A stretch of 64,000 bases of DNA from an uncultured Collinsella sp. (lineage in GTDB: Bacteria; Actinomycetota; Coriobacteriia; Coriobacteriales; Coriobacteriaceae), in NCBI GenBank assembly GCA_958403385.1, contig CATXXC010000013.1, positions 9,419 through 73,418 on the forward strand, given 5' to 3'. The notes under the pieces were generated by a model, which was not told where the DNA came from, did no database searches, and saw only the letters and a list, made by a program, of their open reading frames with translations. Below are positions 8,014 to 16,817 of the stretch, in pieces. The first letter of the stretch is position 1, and each line of letters opens with the position of its first letter. The position numbers and the translations under genes are program-made.

Positions 8014-9011
8014 TGCTCGTGGTAGGTGGCGCGCATTCGGGGAAGAGGACTTTCGTGCGCGAAAAGCTCGGGTTCGCGGCGGACAATTTCGTCGACGCGG
8101 CTCAGCTTGCGGAGGGCGGCGTGCCCGCGGCTTTTGCCGGCCGTGTCGCGTACCGTGCTGAGGAACTCGTACGCGCGCTCGACGCTGACCGGGCGCTCGA
8201 GCGGCTGATCGGCTTCGACGCAGTGATTCTGCCCTTGGTCGGCTCGGGGGTCGTCCCCATGCGTGCGGAAGACGCCCAATGGCGCGAGCGCGCGGGGCGC
8301 CTGGGATGCGCGCTTGCTGCGCGCGCCGACGTCGTCGTGCGCATGACGTGCGGGATTCCCCAGGTCATCAAAGGAAACTTTGCCGATGCGCCTCGAGGGA
8401 CGCAGGGCGCGGGCGCGCCTTTGGAAGTCGTCTTCGTGCGCCATGGTGCCACGGCGGGCACGGAAGACCATCGCTACAGCGGGGCGGGCACCGACGAGCC
8501 CCTGTCGAGCGCGGGCGAGCGCGCTTTGCGCGACCTCGCGTGCGATCGTGACGTGTTCCGTGTTATCACGAGCGGCATGGCCCGCACCGACCAGACGGCG
8601 CGCATTCTCTTCCCGAACGCGGAGCTTATGGCGTGCCCCGGTCTGCGCGAGATGGATTTCGGTGACTTCGAGGGGCGAAGCGCCGCCGAGCTTAAAGAGG
8701 ATGTGCGCTACCGCGCCTGGGTAGACTCCTGGTGCGAGACGCGCTGCCCGCATGGCGAGGGCAAGAGCGATTTCACCCGCCGCGTCGTCGCGGCGTTTCG
8801 GGAGGCGTGCGAATCGGAGCGCGCCCAGGGGAGTGGGCGCGCCGTCTTCGTCGTTCACGCGGGTACCGTGAAAGCGCTGCTCTCCGAGCTAGCTGTCCCG
8901 AAAATGGGATATTTCGACGTGCATACCGAGCCGGGCGGCGCATGGGCCGCCACCTGGGATGGGCGCTGCCTTCGCGACGTTCGCCCCGCTTCGGGGGGCG
9001 ATGCCCGGTGA
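8010..9011 (+). CDS. Fusion: truncated CobU-like domain + CobC-like histidine phosphatase
   Basis: A 333-residue two-domain protein. Residues 1-~127 resemble a shortened CobU: P-loop VVGGAHSGKR, LVGSGVVPMRAEDAQWRER and a CobU-type ending MTCGIPQVIKG; the central part with the guanylylation His is absent. From ~140 follows a histidine phosphatase (phosphoglycerate-mutase-like) domain with the catalytic VVFVRHGATAG, YSGAGTDEPLSSAGERAL, REMDFGDFEGR and the second catalytic His in VFVVHAGT. That is the make-up of CobC-type alpha-ribazole-5'-phosphate phosphatase. I infer dephosphorylation in nucleotide-loop assembly. The role of the CobU-like half is unknown. ATG 8010 or 8013 may be the start; both overlap the cobS stop. 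Confidence 0.8.
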   Translation: MMLVVGGAHSGKRTFVREKLGFAADNFVDAAQLAEGGVPAAFAGRVAYRAEELVRALDADRALERLIGFDAVILPLVGSGVVPMRAEDAQWRERAGRLGCALAARADVVVRMTCGIPQVIKGNFADAPRGTQGAGAPLEVVFVRHGATAGTEDHRYSGAGTDEPLSSAGERALRDLACDRDVFRVITSGMARTDQTARILFPNAELMACPGLREMDFGDFEGRSAAELKEDVRYRAWVDSWCETRCPHGEGKSDFTRRVVAAFREACESERAQGSGRAVFVVHAGTVKALLSELAVPKMGYFDVHTEPGGAWAATWDGRCLRDVRPASGGDAR

Positions 9012-9985
9012 TGACGATTCTTGCCGCCGCCGCCGGGTTCGCAGCCGACCTTGCCTTCGGCGACCCGCGCTGGCTTCCCCATCCCGTTGTCGCCATGGGG
9101 CGCGCGATCACGTGGGCCGAAGGCCGCCTGCGGGGCTCATTCCCGCAAACGTCCGCGGGCACGCGCGCCGCAGGGCTTGTGCTCGCCGTGGCGCTTCCGC
9201 TTGCGTGTGGGCTTTTGACCTGGGGAATCCTGCATCTTTGCGGCATGGTTCACTCCGGCTTGCGCTTCGTGGCCGAGGCATGGGCGAGCTATCAGATTCT
9301 CGCGGCATGCGAGCTGCGCCGCCAGAGCCTGGCCGTGGCCCGCGCGTTCTCGAAGGGCGGCCTTGTCGCGGCGCGCGAAGCCGTCGGGCTCATCGTGGGA
9401 CGCGACACATCTGTTCTCGACGAGCAGGGCGTCGCGCGCGCCGCCGTGGAAACGGTGGCGGAGAACGCGAGCGACGGCGTCATCGCGCCGCTTTTCTACC
9501 TTATGATCGGGGGTGCGCCCTTGGGCATGGCGTACAAGGCGGTGAACACGCTCGACAGCATGGTGGGCTACAAAAACGAGCGCTACATCGACTTCGGCTG
9601 CGCCTCGGCGCGCCTCGACGATGCGGTGAACTGGATTCCCTCGCGCTTATCGGCCCTGCTCATGATCGCCGTGTGCCCGATCGTCGGGCTCGACGCGCGT
9701 GGGGCGGCGCGCATTTGGCGCCGCGACAGGCGTCGCCATGCGAGCCCCAACTCGGCGCAGACCGAGTCAGCATGCGCGGGCGCGCTCGGGCTGCGCCTGG
9801 CGGGACCCGCGGTGTATTTCGGCAAGCTCGTTGAGAAACCGACGATAGGCGACGCGTCCCGCGAAATCGAGTGGGGCGACATCGCACGGGCGACAAGGCT
9901 CATGCTCGCCGCGTCCGTATGCGCGCTCGTCGTCTTCGGCGCCGCGCGCGCGGCGGTCGTGCTCGCCGTGGGGGCGATGGCATGA
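9011..9985 (+). CDS. cbiB: Adenosylcobinamide-phosphate synthase CbiB
   Basis: A membrane enzyme that attaches aminopropanol phosphate to adenosylcobyrate. The 324 residues show the signature FGDPRWLPHPVVAMGR, several transmembrane stretches, VGRDTSVLDEQGVARAAVET, ENASDGVIAPLFYLMIGG, AYKAVNTLDSMVGYKNERY, and a C-terminal RHASPNSAQTESACAGALG. The ATG overlaps the previous stop (TGATG); a GTG one codon earlier is also possible. Confidence 0.93.
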   Translation: MTILAAAAGFAADLAFGDPRWLPHPVVAMGRAITWAEGRLRGSFPQTSAGTRAAGLVLAVALPLACGLLTWGILHLCGMVHSGLRFVAEAWASYQILAACELRRQSLAVARAFSKGGLVAAREAVGLIVGRDTSVLDEQGVARAAVETVAENASDGVIAPLFYLMIGGAPLGMAYKAVNTLDSMVGYKNERYIDFGCASARLDDAVNWIPSRLSALLMIAVCPIVGLDARGAARIWRRDRRRHASPNSAQTESACAGALGLRLAGPAVYFGKLVEKPTIGDASREIEWGDIARATRLMLAASVCALVVFGAARAAVVLAVGAMA

Positions 9986-11205
9986 GGGAAGACCACGCCG
10001 CGCCCCAGGCTGCCGGGGGAATCCTGCGCGCCCGTACGCATGGGGGCAGCTCGCAATCGCTTGGCATCGCTTGCGAAGGGGGCGCCTCCGACCTCATTGA
10101 CTTCTCGGTGAACGTGAATCCGGCAGGCCCCTCGCCGCGCGCCGTCGCCGCAGCTTGCAAGGCGCTTTCTCGAATCGACGCCTACCCCGATAGGGAAAGC
10201 CTCGCACTCGTTCGCGCCCTAGGGCGCGCCCAGGGCATTCCCGAAGATACTATCGTCTGCGGCGCGGGCGCGTCTGACATCATCTGGCGGCTCGCCGCGG
10301 CGGTACGCCCGAAACGCATCGTCGTGTGCGCGCCGACGTTCTCTGAATATGCGGAGGCGGCATCGTACTACGGTGCATGCGTGCAGGAGTTCCCGCTCTC
10401 CGAGGCGGATGACTTCGACGTGCCCGCCTCCTTCGCCCGCGCGATCGAGGGGCCGGGAGACGTGGCGTACCTCTGCAATCCGAACAACCCGACGGGGCGC
10501 CTCGTCGACCCCCGCGTGATCGATGCCGCGGCTTGCCGCTGCGAGCAGGTGGGCGCGCTGCTCGTCGTGGACGAGTGCTTCCTCGGATTTGCGCCCGACG
10601 CCCGCGAAAGGAGCGTGGCCGCACGCGCCGCGTGTTCGCACCATGTGGCCGTGCTCTCCGCGTTCACCAAGCTCTACGGAATGGCGGGGTTGCGGTTAGG
10701 ATATCTGATCAGCGGAAACGCCCAACTCCTCGAGGGGATTCGCCGGGCGGGGCAGGCGTGGCCCGTCTCCTCGGTCGCCGAGGCCGCGGGTATCGCCGCC
10801 CTGGAAGACGTCGAATACGTCTCGCGCACGCGCGATGTATTGGCGGGCGATCGAGCGTGGCTTTCCCACGAGCTCTCCTCGCTCGGGCTTTCCGTCGTGC
10901 CGTCGGATGCGAACTTCCTTTTAGTCCGCACACCGGCGAAAGACATCCCCGAGCGCCTGTATAAACAGGGGGTTTTGGTCCGCACGTGCGACTCGTTTTC
11001 GGTACTGTCTCGTTTCTGGTGCCGCGTCGCGGTGCGCACGCGCAAGGAGAATGCCCGGCTTGCGATGGCGTTCAGCCGCGCGCTTCGGGCGGAAGGCGCA
11101 TCGGGCGAAGGCGAACCCGACGAACGGGGCTGCGCTTCTTGCAGCGGCGCTATGGCGGGCGCGTATGGCCGAGGCTCGACGAAGGAGGTCGATACCCGTG
11201 GGTAG
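9982..11205 (+). CDS. cobD: L-threonine-O-3-phosphate decarboxylase-like aminotransferase CobD
   Basis: A class I/II PLP enzyme expected to make (R)-1-amino-2-propanol phosphate for CbiB. The 407-residue protein has THGGSSQSLG and LIDFSVNVNPAGPSP at the N-terminus, GAGASDIIWRLA, YLCNPNNPTGRLV, LLVVDECFLGF, the PLP-lysine motif SAFTKLYGMAGLRLGY and NFLLVRT. A C-terminal tail of ~35 residues with CASCSG follows the fold; some CobD proteins carry Cys-rich tails of unclear role. The ATG overlaps the cbiB stop. An AAGGAGG box for the next gene lies inside the 3' end. Confidence 0.88.
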   Translation: MREDHAAPQAAGGILRARTHGGSSQSLGIACEGGASDLIDFSVNVNPAGPSPRAVAAACKALSRIDAYPDRESLALVRALGRAQGIPEDTIVCGAGASDIIWRLAAAVRPKRIVVCAPTFSEYAEAASYYGACVQEFPLSEADDFDVPASFARAIEGPGDVAYLCNPNNPTGRLVDPRVIDAAACRCEQVGALLVVDECFLGFAPDARERSVAARAACSHHVAVLSAFTKLYGMAGLRLGYLISGNAQLLEGIRRAGQAWPVSSVAEAAGIAALEDVEYVSRTRDVLAGDRAWLSHELSSLGLSVVPSDANFLLVRTPAKDIPERLYKQGVLVRTCDSFSVLSRFWCRVAVRTRKENARLAMAFSRALRAEGASGEGEPDERGCASCSGAMAGAYGRGSTKEVDTRG

Positions 11206-12697
11206 GGCGAAGCCCATCATGATCCAGGGCACCATGTCGAACGCGGGGAAGAGCCTGCTTGCGGCGGGGCTGTGCCGTGTGCTTTCGCAGGACGGCCTGC
11301 GCGTGGCTCCCTTCAAGAGCCAGAACATGGCGCTCAACAGCGGTGTCACGGCCGACGGGCTCGAGATGGGGCGCGCTCAGATCATGCAGGCCGAGGCGTG
11401 CGGCATCGCGCCCGACGTGCGCATGAACCCCATCCTGCTCAAGCCCGAAAGCGATCACCGAAGCCAGCTCATCGTGGCCGGCAAGGCGCAGGGAGCCTTC
11501 GCTGCGAGGGACTACTTCGCGCGAAAGAAGGCGCTCATGCCGCAGATTTTGGAGGCGTTCGATTCGCTCGCGGAGGAAAACGACGTCATCGTCATCGAGG
11601 GCGCCGGCAGTCCCGTCGAAATCAACCTTGCCGAAAACGACATCGTCAACATGGGGCTCGCGCGCGCCGTGTCCTCCCCCGTGCTGCTCGCGGGCGACAT
11701 CGACCCAGGCGGGGTGTTTGCCCAGCTCTACGGCACGGTCGCGCTCCTTGCGCCCGAGGACCGCGCGCTTTTGCGGGGGCTTATGGTGAACAAGTTCCGC
11801 GGCGATGTGGAAATCCTGCGTCCGGGTTTGGCTCCGCTCGAGAAAATGTGCGGGGTTCCCGTCGTGGGGGTCGTGCCGTATCTTACGCTCGACCTGGACG
11901 ACGAGGACTCGCTCGCGCCGCGCCTAACTGCCCGCGAGGCGCGCGGCGTCATCGACGTCGCCGTCGTGCGCCTTCCGCATCTGTCGAACTTCACCGACTT
12001 CGACCCGCTTTCGCGCGTGCCCGGCATGGGCATGCGCTACGTTTCCTCGACGACCGATCTGGGCCGACCCGACCTGGTGGTGCTTCCCGGCTCGAAGTCC
12101 ACGGTCGACGACGCGCGCTGGCTTGCGGCTAGCGGCATCGGAGCCTGTGTACGCGCGCTTTCGGGCGCGGGCACGCCGGTGCTCGGCATATGCGGAGGCT
12201 ACCAGCTTTTGGGAGACGAGCTTTCGGACCCGCACGGCAGGGAAGGCGCTGGCACCGCGCGCGGGCTCGGGCTCATCCCTGCAAGTACGGTGTTCAAGGA
12301 GGAAAAGCGCCTCGCCCAGTCGGAGCTGCGCATCACGGGCGCCCAAGGCGCGTTCTCGGTGTGGAACGGCATGACGGCGCGTGGGTACGAGATTCACGAC
12401 GGCGAAACGACCGTCTCCTGCGCCCCTGCGGGCACGATTGGCGGCAAACCAGAAGGCGCGGCCTGCGGAAACGTGTTCGGAACCTATCTCCACGGCCTGT
12501 TCGACGAACCGGGGGTGGCGCTCGCCCTCGCGCGCTCGCTCGCGCGCATGCGCGGCCTGCCCGAGAGCGTCGTGGGTGCTGCGGGCGCGGCGTCCGCGGC
12601 CGATCACCGTGCGCGCGAGTTCGACCGCCTGGCCGACGTCGTGCGCGGAGCGCTCGACATGGAGTATGTCTACCGCATTATCGAGGAGGGCGTATGA
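11198..12697 (+). CDS. cbiP: Cobyric acid synthase CbiP (CobQ)
   Basis: A glutamine-dependent amidotransferase that amidates side chains b, d, e and g of adenosylcobyrinate diamide. The 499 residues comprise an N-terminal ATPase (IMIQGTMSNAGKSLLAAGLCR, FKSQNMALNSGVT, MNPILLKPESDHRSQLI, VIEGAGSPVEINL) and a C-terminal GATase (VLPGSKSTVDDARWL, nucleophile Cys in VLGICGGYQLLG, GYEIHDGET, GTYLHGLFD). GTG 11198 follows AAGGAGG (11182-11188) at 9 bases and overlaps the cobD stop region by 8 bases. Confidence 0.95.
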   Translation: MGRAKPIMIQGTMSNAGKSLLAAGLCRVLSQDGLRVAPFKSQNMALNSGVTADGLEMGRAQIMQAEACGIAPDVRMNPILLKPESDHRSQLIVAGKAQGAFAARDYFARKKALMPQILEAFDSLAEENDVIVIEGAGSPVEINLAENDIVNMGLARAVSSPVLLAGDIDPGGVFAQLYGTVALLAPEDRALLRGLMVNKFRGDVEILRPGLAPLEKMCGVPVVGVVPYLTLDLDDEDSLAPRLTAREARGVIDVAVVRLPHLSNFTDFDPLSRVPGMGMRYVSSTTDLGRPDLVVLPGSKSTVDDARWLAASGIGACVRALSGAGTPVLGICGGYQLLGDELSDPHGREGAGTARGLGLIPASTVFKEEKRLAQSELRITGAQGAFSVWNGMTARGYEIHDGETTVSCAPAGTIGGKPEGAACGNVFGTYLHGLFDEPGVALALARSLARMRGLPESVVGAAGAASAADHRAREFDRLADVVRGALDMEYVYRIIEEGV

Positions 12698-13209
12698 TTC
12701 ACGTGTATCATGGCGACGGCAAAGGCAAGACCACGGCGGCGATGGGCCTCGCCCTTCGCATGCTCGCCGCAGGCCGCCGCGTCGTCGTCGTGCAGTTCCT
12801 GAAAGACGGCGAAAGCGGGGAGGCGCGCCTGCTCGCCGAGCATTTCGGCGTGCCCGTGTTCGCGGGGAAGGTGTCGGACAAGTTTACCTGGTCGATGTCG
12901 TCGGAAGAACTTGCCGCTACGTGCGAGCTGCACGATGGGAACCTCGCTTCCGCGCTTGCCGAGCTCGAGGGCGCGCAGGAGGGGCTGCTCGTGCTCGACG
13001 AGGCGCTCGATGCGCTTTCGAAGGGGCTTGTCGACGAGGCGCTCGTGGACCGCGCGCTCGATATGTCCGCGCGCGGCGTCGAAGTAGCGCTCACCGGGCG
13101 CGCGCCTTCCCGCAAGATCGTGGAGAAGGCCGACTACATAACCGAGATGCGGTGCGAGAAACACCCCTACGAGCAGGGGATATGTGCAAGGGAAGGAGTG
13201 GAGTACTAG
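12694..13209 (+). CDS. btuR: Corrinoid adenosyltransferase, BtuR/CobA type
   Basis: Transfers the 5'-deoxyadenosyl group from ATP to cob(I)alamin-type corrinoids. The 171 residues start IHVYHGDGKGKTTAAMGLAL, the BtuR P-loop, followed by VVVVQFLKDGESGE, GLLVLDEALDAL, ALTGRAPSRKIVEKADYITEM and KHPYEQGI. GAGGAGGG precedes the ATG, which overlaps the cbiP stop. cbiC follows with no gap. Confidence 0.93.
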   Translation: MIHVYHGDGKGKTTAAMGLALRMLAAGRRVVVVQFLKDGESGEARLLAEHFGVPVFAGKVSDKFTWSMSSEELAATCELHDGNLASALAELEGAQEGLLVLDEALDALSKGLVDEALVDRALDMSARGVEVALTGRAPSRKIVEKADYITEMRCEKHPYEQGICAREGVEY

Positions 13210-13851
13210 ATGGATTCCAAGGAGATGGCGCCCGGCGACATCGAGCGGCGCAGCTTCGAGATCATCACCGAAGAGCTCGGCGGCCGCACGTTCCCGCCGC
13301 TCGAAGAACCCGTCGTGAAGCGCGTCATCCACACCACTGCCGACTTCTCGTACGCCGATTCCCTCGTTTTCACTCATGACGCCGCGCACTGTGCGCTCGA
13401 CGCACTGCGCGCAGGGGCTACGGTGCTTACCGATACGAACATGGCGCTCGCAGGCATAAGCAAGCCCGCGCTCGCGAAGCTCGGCTGCAAGGCCGTGTGC
13501 TACATGGCCGACCCTGATGTCGCCGCGGCCGCGCGCGCTGCGGGCACGACTCGCGCCGTTGCGAGCATGGACAAAGCTTGCGGCATCGAGGGTCCGCTTA
13601 TCGTGGCCGTCGGCAACGCTCCCACAGCACTTCTGCGCCTCGCCGAGCTCATGGACGCGGGGAAGATCGCGCCCGCGCTCGTCGTTGGGGTGCCGGTCGG
13701 GTTTGTGAACGTGGTCGAGGCGAAAGAGGAGCTACTCGCGCGACGCGTGCCGGCCATCGTCGCGAGGGGTCGCAAGGGCGGCTCGACCGTGGCGGCCGCC
13801 ATTATGAACGCGCTGCTCTACCAGATCACGCGCACGGGCGGCCCGAAGTGA
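13210..13851 (+). CDS. cbiC: Cobalt-precorrin-8 methylmutase CbiC
   Basis: CbiC moves the methyl group from C11 to C12 to give cobyrinate. The 213-residue protein shows IERRSFEIITEELG, VIHTTADFSYADSLVF with the catalytic His of the family, LTDTNMALAGISK, a Cys-rich VCYMADPDVA, VAVGNAPTALLRLAEL, VVGVPVGFVNVVEAKEEL and GRKGGSTVAAAIMNALL. AAGGAG lies just before the start. The TGA overlaps the GTG of cbiJ. Confidence 0.95.
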   Translation: MDSKEMAPGDIERRSFEIITEELGGRTFPPLEEPVVKRVIHTTADFSYADSLVFTHDAAHCALDALRAGATVLTDTNMALAGISKPALAKLGCKAVCYMADPDVAAAARAAGTTRAVASMDKACGIEGPLIVAVGNAPTALLRLAELMDAGKIAPALVVGVPVGFVNVVEAKEELLARRVPAIVARGRKGGSTVAAAIMNALLYQITRTGGPK

Positions 13852-14621
13852 CGGCCCCCGCATCCGCGTCGGCGCTGCGCATCTTCGCCGGCACCACTGA
13901 GGGCCGCCTTCTGTGCGAATGGGCGAGCGGGGCGGGCATCCCCGCCCGTGCCTACGCGGCAACCGAGTACGGAGGCGAGCTTTTGGGCGAGCTTCCGGGC
14001 ATCGAGGTGCAGGCGGGCAGGCTCGACGAGGCCGACATGGAGCGCGAGCTTTCCGGCGCGCGCATCGTCGTCGATGCCACGCACCCCTTCGCTACGCTCG
14101 CAAGCGGCAACATTCGGGCCGCTTCGCTCGCCGTGGGTGCACGATGCCTGCGCCTTGCGCGCCCGGCCGAGGTGCTGCCCAAAGGCGTCGTGCCGGTCGC
14201 GTCGATCGCCTGCGCGGCGCGCTTTCTCTCCGAGAACCCGGGTCGCGCGCTTCTCACGACGGGGAGCAAGGAGCTTGCTCCCTACACGCGTGTCGCCGAT
14301 TTCGCGGAGCGCTTCTTCGTGCGTGTGCTCCCGCTGCCCGGTGCTATAACGAAGTGCATCGACGCGGGGTTTTCGCCGTCGCACGTCATCGGCATGCAGG
14401 GGCCCTTCACCCGCGAGCTCAACGAGGCGATGCTTCGGCAGGTGGGCGCCCAGTGGCTTGTGACCAAGGACTCGGGAACCGTAGGCGGCACGGCCGTGAA
14501 GCTCGCTGCTGCGCGCGACGCGGGAGCGCGCTGCATCGTGGTCACCCGTCCCGCCGAGGGAGGCGGGGCCCTTTCGCTTCGGGAAGTGGAAGACGCGCTT
14601 TTACGCGAGTTCGCGCGCTAG
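13848..14621 (+). CDS. cbiJ: Cobalt-precorrin-6A reductase CbiJ
   Basis: An NAD(P)H-dependent reductase of cobalt-precorrin-6A, 257 residues. Visible blocks: IFAGTTEGRLLCEWA (nucleotide-binding start), DATHPFATLASGNIRAA, LRLARPAEVLPKG, LLTTGSKELAPY, VRVLPLPGAITKCIDAGF, VIGMQGPFTRELNEAMLR and LVTKDSGTVGGTAVKLAAA. GTG 13848 overlaps the cbiC stop (GTGA). This is the last gene of the cobalamin operon; no U-tract terminator follows it directly. Confidence 0.93.
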   Translation: MTAPASASALRIFAGTTEGRLLCEWASGAGIPARAYAATEYGGELLGELPGIEVQAGRLDEADMERELSGARIVVDATHPFATLASGNIRAASLAVGARCLRLARPAEVLPKGVVPVASIACAARFLSENPGRALLTTGSKELAPYTRVADFAERFFVRVLPLPGAITKCIDAGFSPSHVIGMQGPFTRELNEAMLRQVGAQWLVTKDSGTVGGTAVKLAAARDAGARCIVVTRPAEGGGALSLREVEDALLREFAR

Positions 14622-14664
14622 GCGCTCGCCGCGCCTGCGCGCCCTTCCGCCCGCGAGGAGGAGC

Positions 14665-14742
14665 GCCCCGAGCAAGCTCGACCCGTACAAGCCCGTCATC
14701 CGCCAAAAGTTCGAGGACGACGCCCGGAACTGGCGCAAGTAG
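14665..14742 (+). mobile_element. IS21-type transposase (IstA) N-terminal fragment
   Basis: A frame starting near 14,665 reads APSKLDPYKPVIRQKF followed by EDDARNWRK and a TAG stop. SKLDPYKP is the hallmark N-terminal motif of IS21-family IstA transposases, which normally continue KQRHTA and run several hundred residues. No start, no istB and no terminal inverted repeats are visible, so this is a decayed scrap. It lies between the end of the very GC-rich cobalamin block and the first palindrome at 14,752, where base composition changes. Confidence 0.55.
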
Positions 14743-14751
14743 CCCTTCAAT

Positions 14752-14820
14752 AAGTTGCGGTGAAATAGTGTCTGTTTTTGCTGCTAGATAGCATATTCAG
14801 TCCCTAATTCACCGCAACTT
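14752..14820. repeat. Palindromic repeat family A, copy 1 (GTTGCGGTGAAATA arms)
   Basis: The left arm AAGTTGCGGTGAAATAGTG and the right arm (reverse complement AAGTTGCGGTGAATTAGGG) enclose ~30 variable bases. Pairing extends further inward imperfectly. Two more copies lie at 31,009 and 31,349. Each lies between or just after gene ends; this one is between cbiJ/the IS scrap and the convergent permease gene. There is no U-tract, so a terminator role is unproven. It resembles REP or miniature-element sequences. Confidence 0.8.
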
Positions 14821-14832
14821 GTTGGTGTTGGC

Positions 14833-16047
14833 TTACTGGTAGCGTAGGCACTCGACGGGGTCGAGCTTTGCTGCGCGGCGAGCGGGGTAGAAGCCAAAGA
14901 TTACGCCGATGCCGACCGATACGGCAAACGCGATCAACACTGTCGTAATGGAGAAGCTTGGCGTGATCGTCCCGGTGGCTCCAAACTTGCTCATGATGCC
15001 CGAGCTTGCGGCAAAGAACGTGAGTCCCCAGGCCAGCAGATAGCCAATCAGGACACCCAACAGTCCGCCGGTGACGCACAGCGCCGAGGACTCGGCCAAA
15101 AATTGGGCGGTGATATCGCGACGACTGGCGCCCAGAGCGCGGCGGATGCCGATCTCGCGGATGCGCTCAGTCACGTTGGTGAGCATCATGTTCATAATGC
15201 CGATACCGCCGACAAGCAGCGAGATGCTGGCGACAGCACCCATGATGAGCGAGAACGCGCCCATAAAGGAGTTGAGCGCATCGATGGCGCTTTTCATGGA
15301 GGTCGCCGATACGCTGTCGTACTCATCATCCTCCGCGATGCCCTTCATCGCGCGCACCTTGGACTCGATGGTCTTGCAGAGTTCATCCATGTCCGTGCCC
15401 TCGGCGGCAAGTGCCGTCACGCTGGGGAATGAAGGATTCTCGTCGCCAAACAGCCCGGAGATGGTTTCGCGTGGCATATACAGCGTGAGCGAGCCCATTG
15501 AGTCGCTGCCGCCATCTATCACGCCTACAATCTGCACCTCGCCGTTGGACACCTTGATAGTTTTCCCCAGCGCATCCTGTTCGTTGCCGTAAAGCTGATC
15601 GGCGCCGCCGCGGCTGATGAGCGCCACGCGTGAGCCTGATTGAGACTCGGCCTGGGAATAGGTGCGCCCCGCAACGAGCTTGCTGGCCCCCACGGCATCG
15701 AGCATGTCGCTATCGACACCCTGTGCCATGACGGTATAGCTTTTATCGCCGGTCTTGTACTCGGTATACGCGCTGTCGACAATGCCGATCTGCTCTATCT
15801 CCGGCACCAGTTTTTGAAGCTTCTCGATGTCCGACTCGGTAAGTTCTTGGGACGAATAGATCTGAACCATACGAGCTGCGTTGAGGCCCAGGCTGTTGAC
15901 CAAGCTGTTTTGGATGCCGCCGATGAGCGAAGTCATGGCAATAACCGAGGCGATGCCGATGACAATGCCCAGGATGGTGAGCAGGCTGCGCCCCTTGTTG
16001 GCCTCGAGCGAGTGAAGGGCTTCCTGGATGAGATCGCGGGCGCTCAT
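14833..16047 (-). CDS. MacB-like ABC transporter permease (MacB_PCD + FtsX)
   Basis: 404 residues. N-terminal cytoplasmic helix and first membrane segment (SLLTILGIVIGIASVIAMTS), a ~220-residue extracytoplasmic MacB_PCD domain, then three membrane segments of the FtsX core, including SISLLVGGIGIMNMMLTNVT with the coupling sequence VTERIREIGIRRALGASRRD. This is the mechanotransmission type of permease that works with an ATPase and a membrane-fusion adaptor. The start overlaps the ATPase stop, with AAAGGAG ahead of the ATG. Substrate unknown; peptides or antimicrobials are common for the family. Confidence 0.9.
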   Translation of the reverse strand: MSARDLIQEALHSLEANKGRSLLTILGIVIGIASVIAMTSLIGGIQNSLVNSLGLNAARMVQIYSSQELTESDIEKLQKLVPEIEQIGIVDSAYTEYKTGDKSYTVMAQGVDSDMLDAVGASKLVAGRTYSQAESQSGSRVALISRGGADQLYGNEQDALGKTIKVSNGEVQIVGVIDGGSDSMGSLTLYMPRETISGLFGDENPSFPSVTALAAEGTDMDELCKTIESKVRAMKGIAEDDEYDSVSATSMKSAIDALNSFMGAFSLIMGAVASISLLVGGIGIMNMMLTNVTERIREIGIRRALGASRRDITAQFLAESSALCVTGGLLGVLIGYLLAWGLTFFAASSGIMSKFGATGTITPSFSITTVLIAFAVSVGIGVIFGFYPARRAAKLDPVECLRYQ

Positions 16048-16817
16048 GCCACCACTCCTTTCGGCGGGTTGGCGGAGGCGGAAATCATGGGCAGGCTATC
16101 TACGGCGCTGCGCAGGGTCCGCGGTGCATGTGGAATATACGCGCCGTCGTGAATGCGACCGTCGCGGATGGTCACGGCACGGTCGGCCTCGGCGGCGATG
16201 CCGGGGTCGTGTGTGATAAGAACGATGGTTTTGCCGCGCTTCTGGAGCTTATGGAAGGTCTCCATCACAAGCGCTCCAGTGGCGGAGTCCAGGTTTCCCG
16301 TCGGCTCGTCGGCCAGAATGATGGGCGGGTCATTGACGAGGGCGCGTGCGATGGCGACACGCTGCATCTGGCCGCCCGAGAGCTCGGATATGCGGTGGTC
16401 CCAGTGGTCAACGGGCAGCGTGACAGCCTGCAGCGCGTGCACGGCGCGCAGTTCGCGCTGGCTACGGGGCACATTGGTGTAGGCCAGCGGCAGCATGACG
16501 TTTTCGATAACCGACAGGCGCGGCAGCAGGTTGAAGCTCTGAAAGACAAAGCCAATGCTCAGGGCGCGAACTTCGGTGAGCTCGTCATCATCGAGCTCGG
16601 CCACGTTGACCCCTTGCAGGTAATAGTCGCCTGCCGTCGGCTTATCCAGGCAGCCTAGGATGTTCATGAGCGTTGATTTGCCCGAACCCGAGGGGCCAGT
16701 GATAGCGACGAATTCGCCGGGATTTACCGCCAGGCTCACGTTGTGCAGGATGTGGGCGCAACCTGCCTCGCTCTCAAAGATGCGGTGCACGTTGCGGATG
16801 TCGATAACGGGACGCAT
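16044..16817 (-). CDS. MacB/LolD-type ABC transporter ATPase
   Basis: 257 residues. Walker A GPSGSGKST, Q-loop FVFQSFNLLPRLSV, signature LSGGQMQRVAIARAL, Walker B PIILADEPTGNLD and the H-loop His in LITHD. The C-terminal ~35 residues extend beyond a minimal ATPase. It lies between the adaptor (upstream, overlapping as ATGTAATG) and the permease, forming one three-gene transcription unit. Confidence 0.93.
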   Translation of the reverse strand: MRPVIDIRNVHRIFESEAGCAHILHNVSLAVNPGEFVAITGPSGSGKSTLMNILGCLDKPTAGDYYLQGVNVAELDDDELTEVRALSIGFVFQSFNLLPRLSVIENVMLPLAYTNVPRSQRELRAVHALQAVTLPVDHWDHRISELSGGQMQRVAIARALVNDPPIILADEPTGNLDSATGALVMETFHKLQKRGKTIVLITHDPGIAAEADRAVTIRDGRIHDGAYIPHAPRTLRSAVDSLPMISASANPPKGVVA

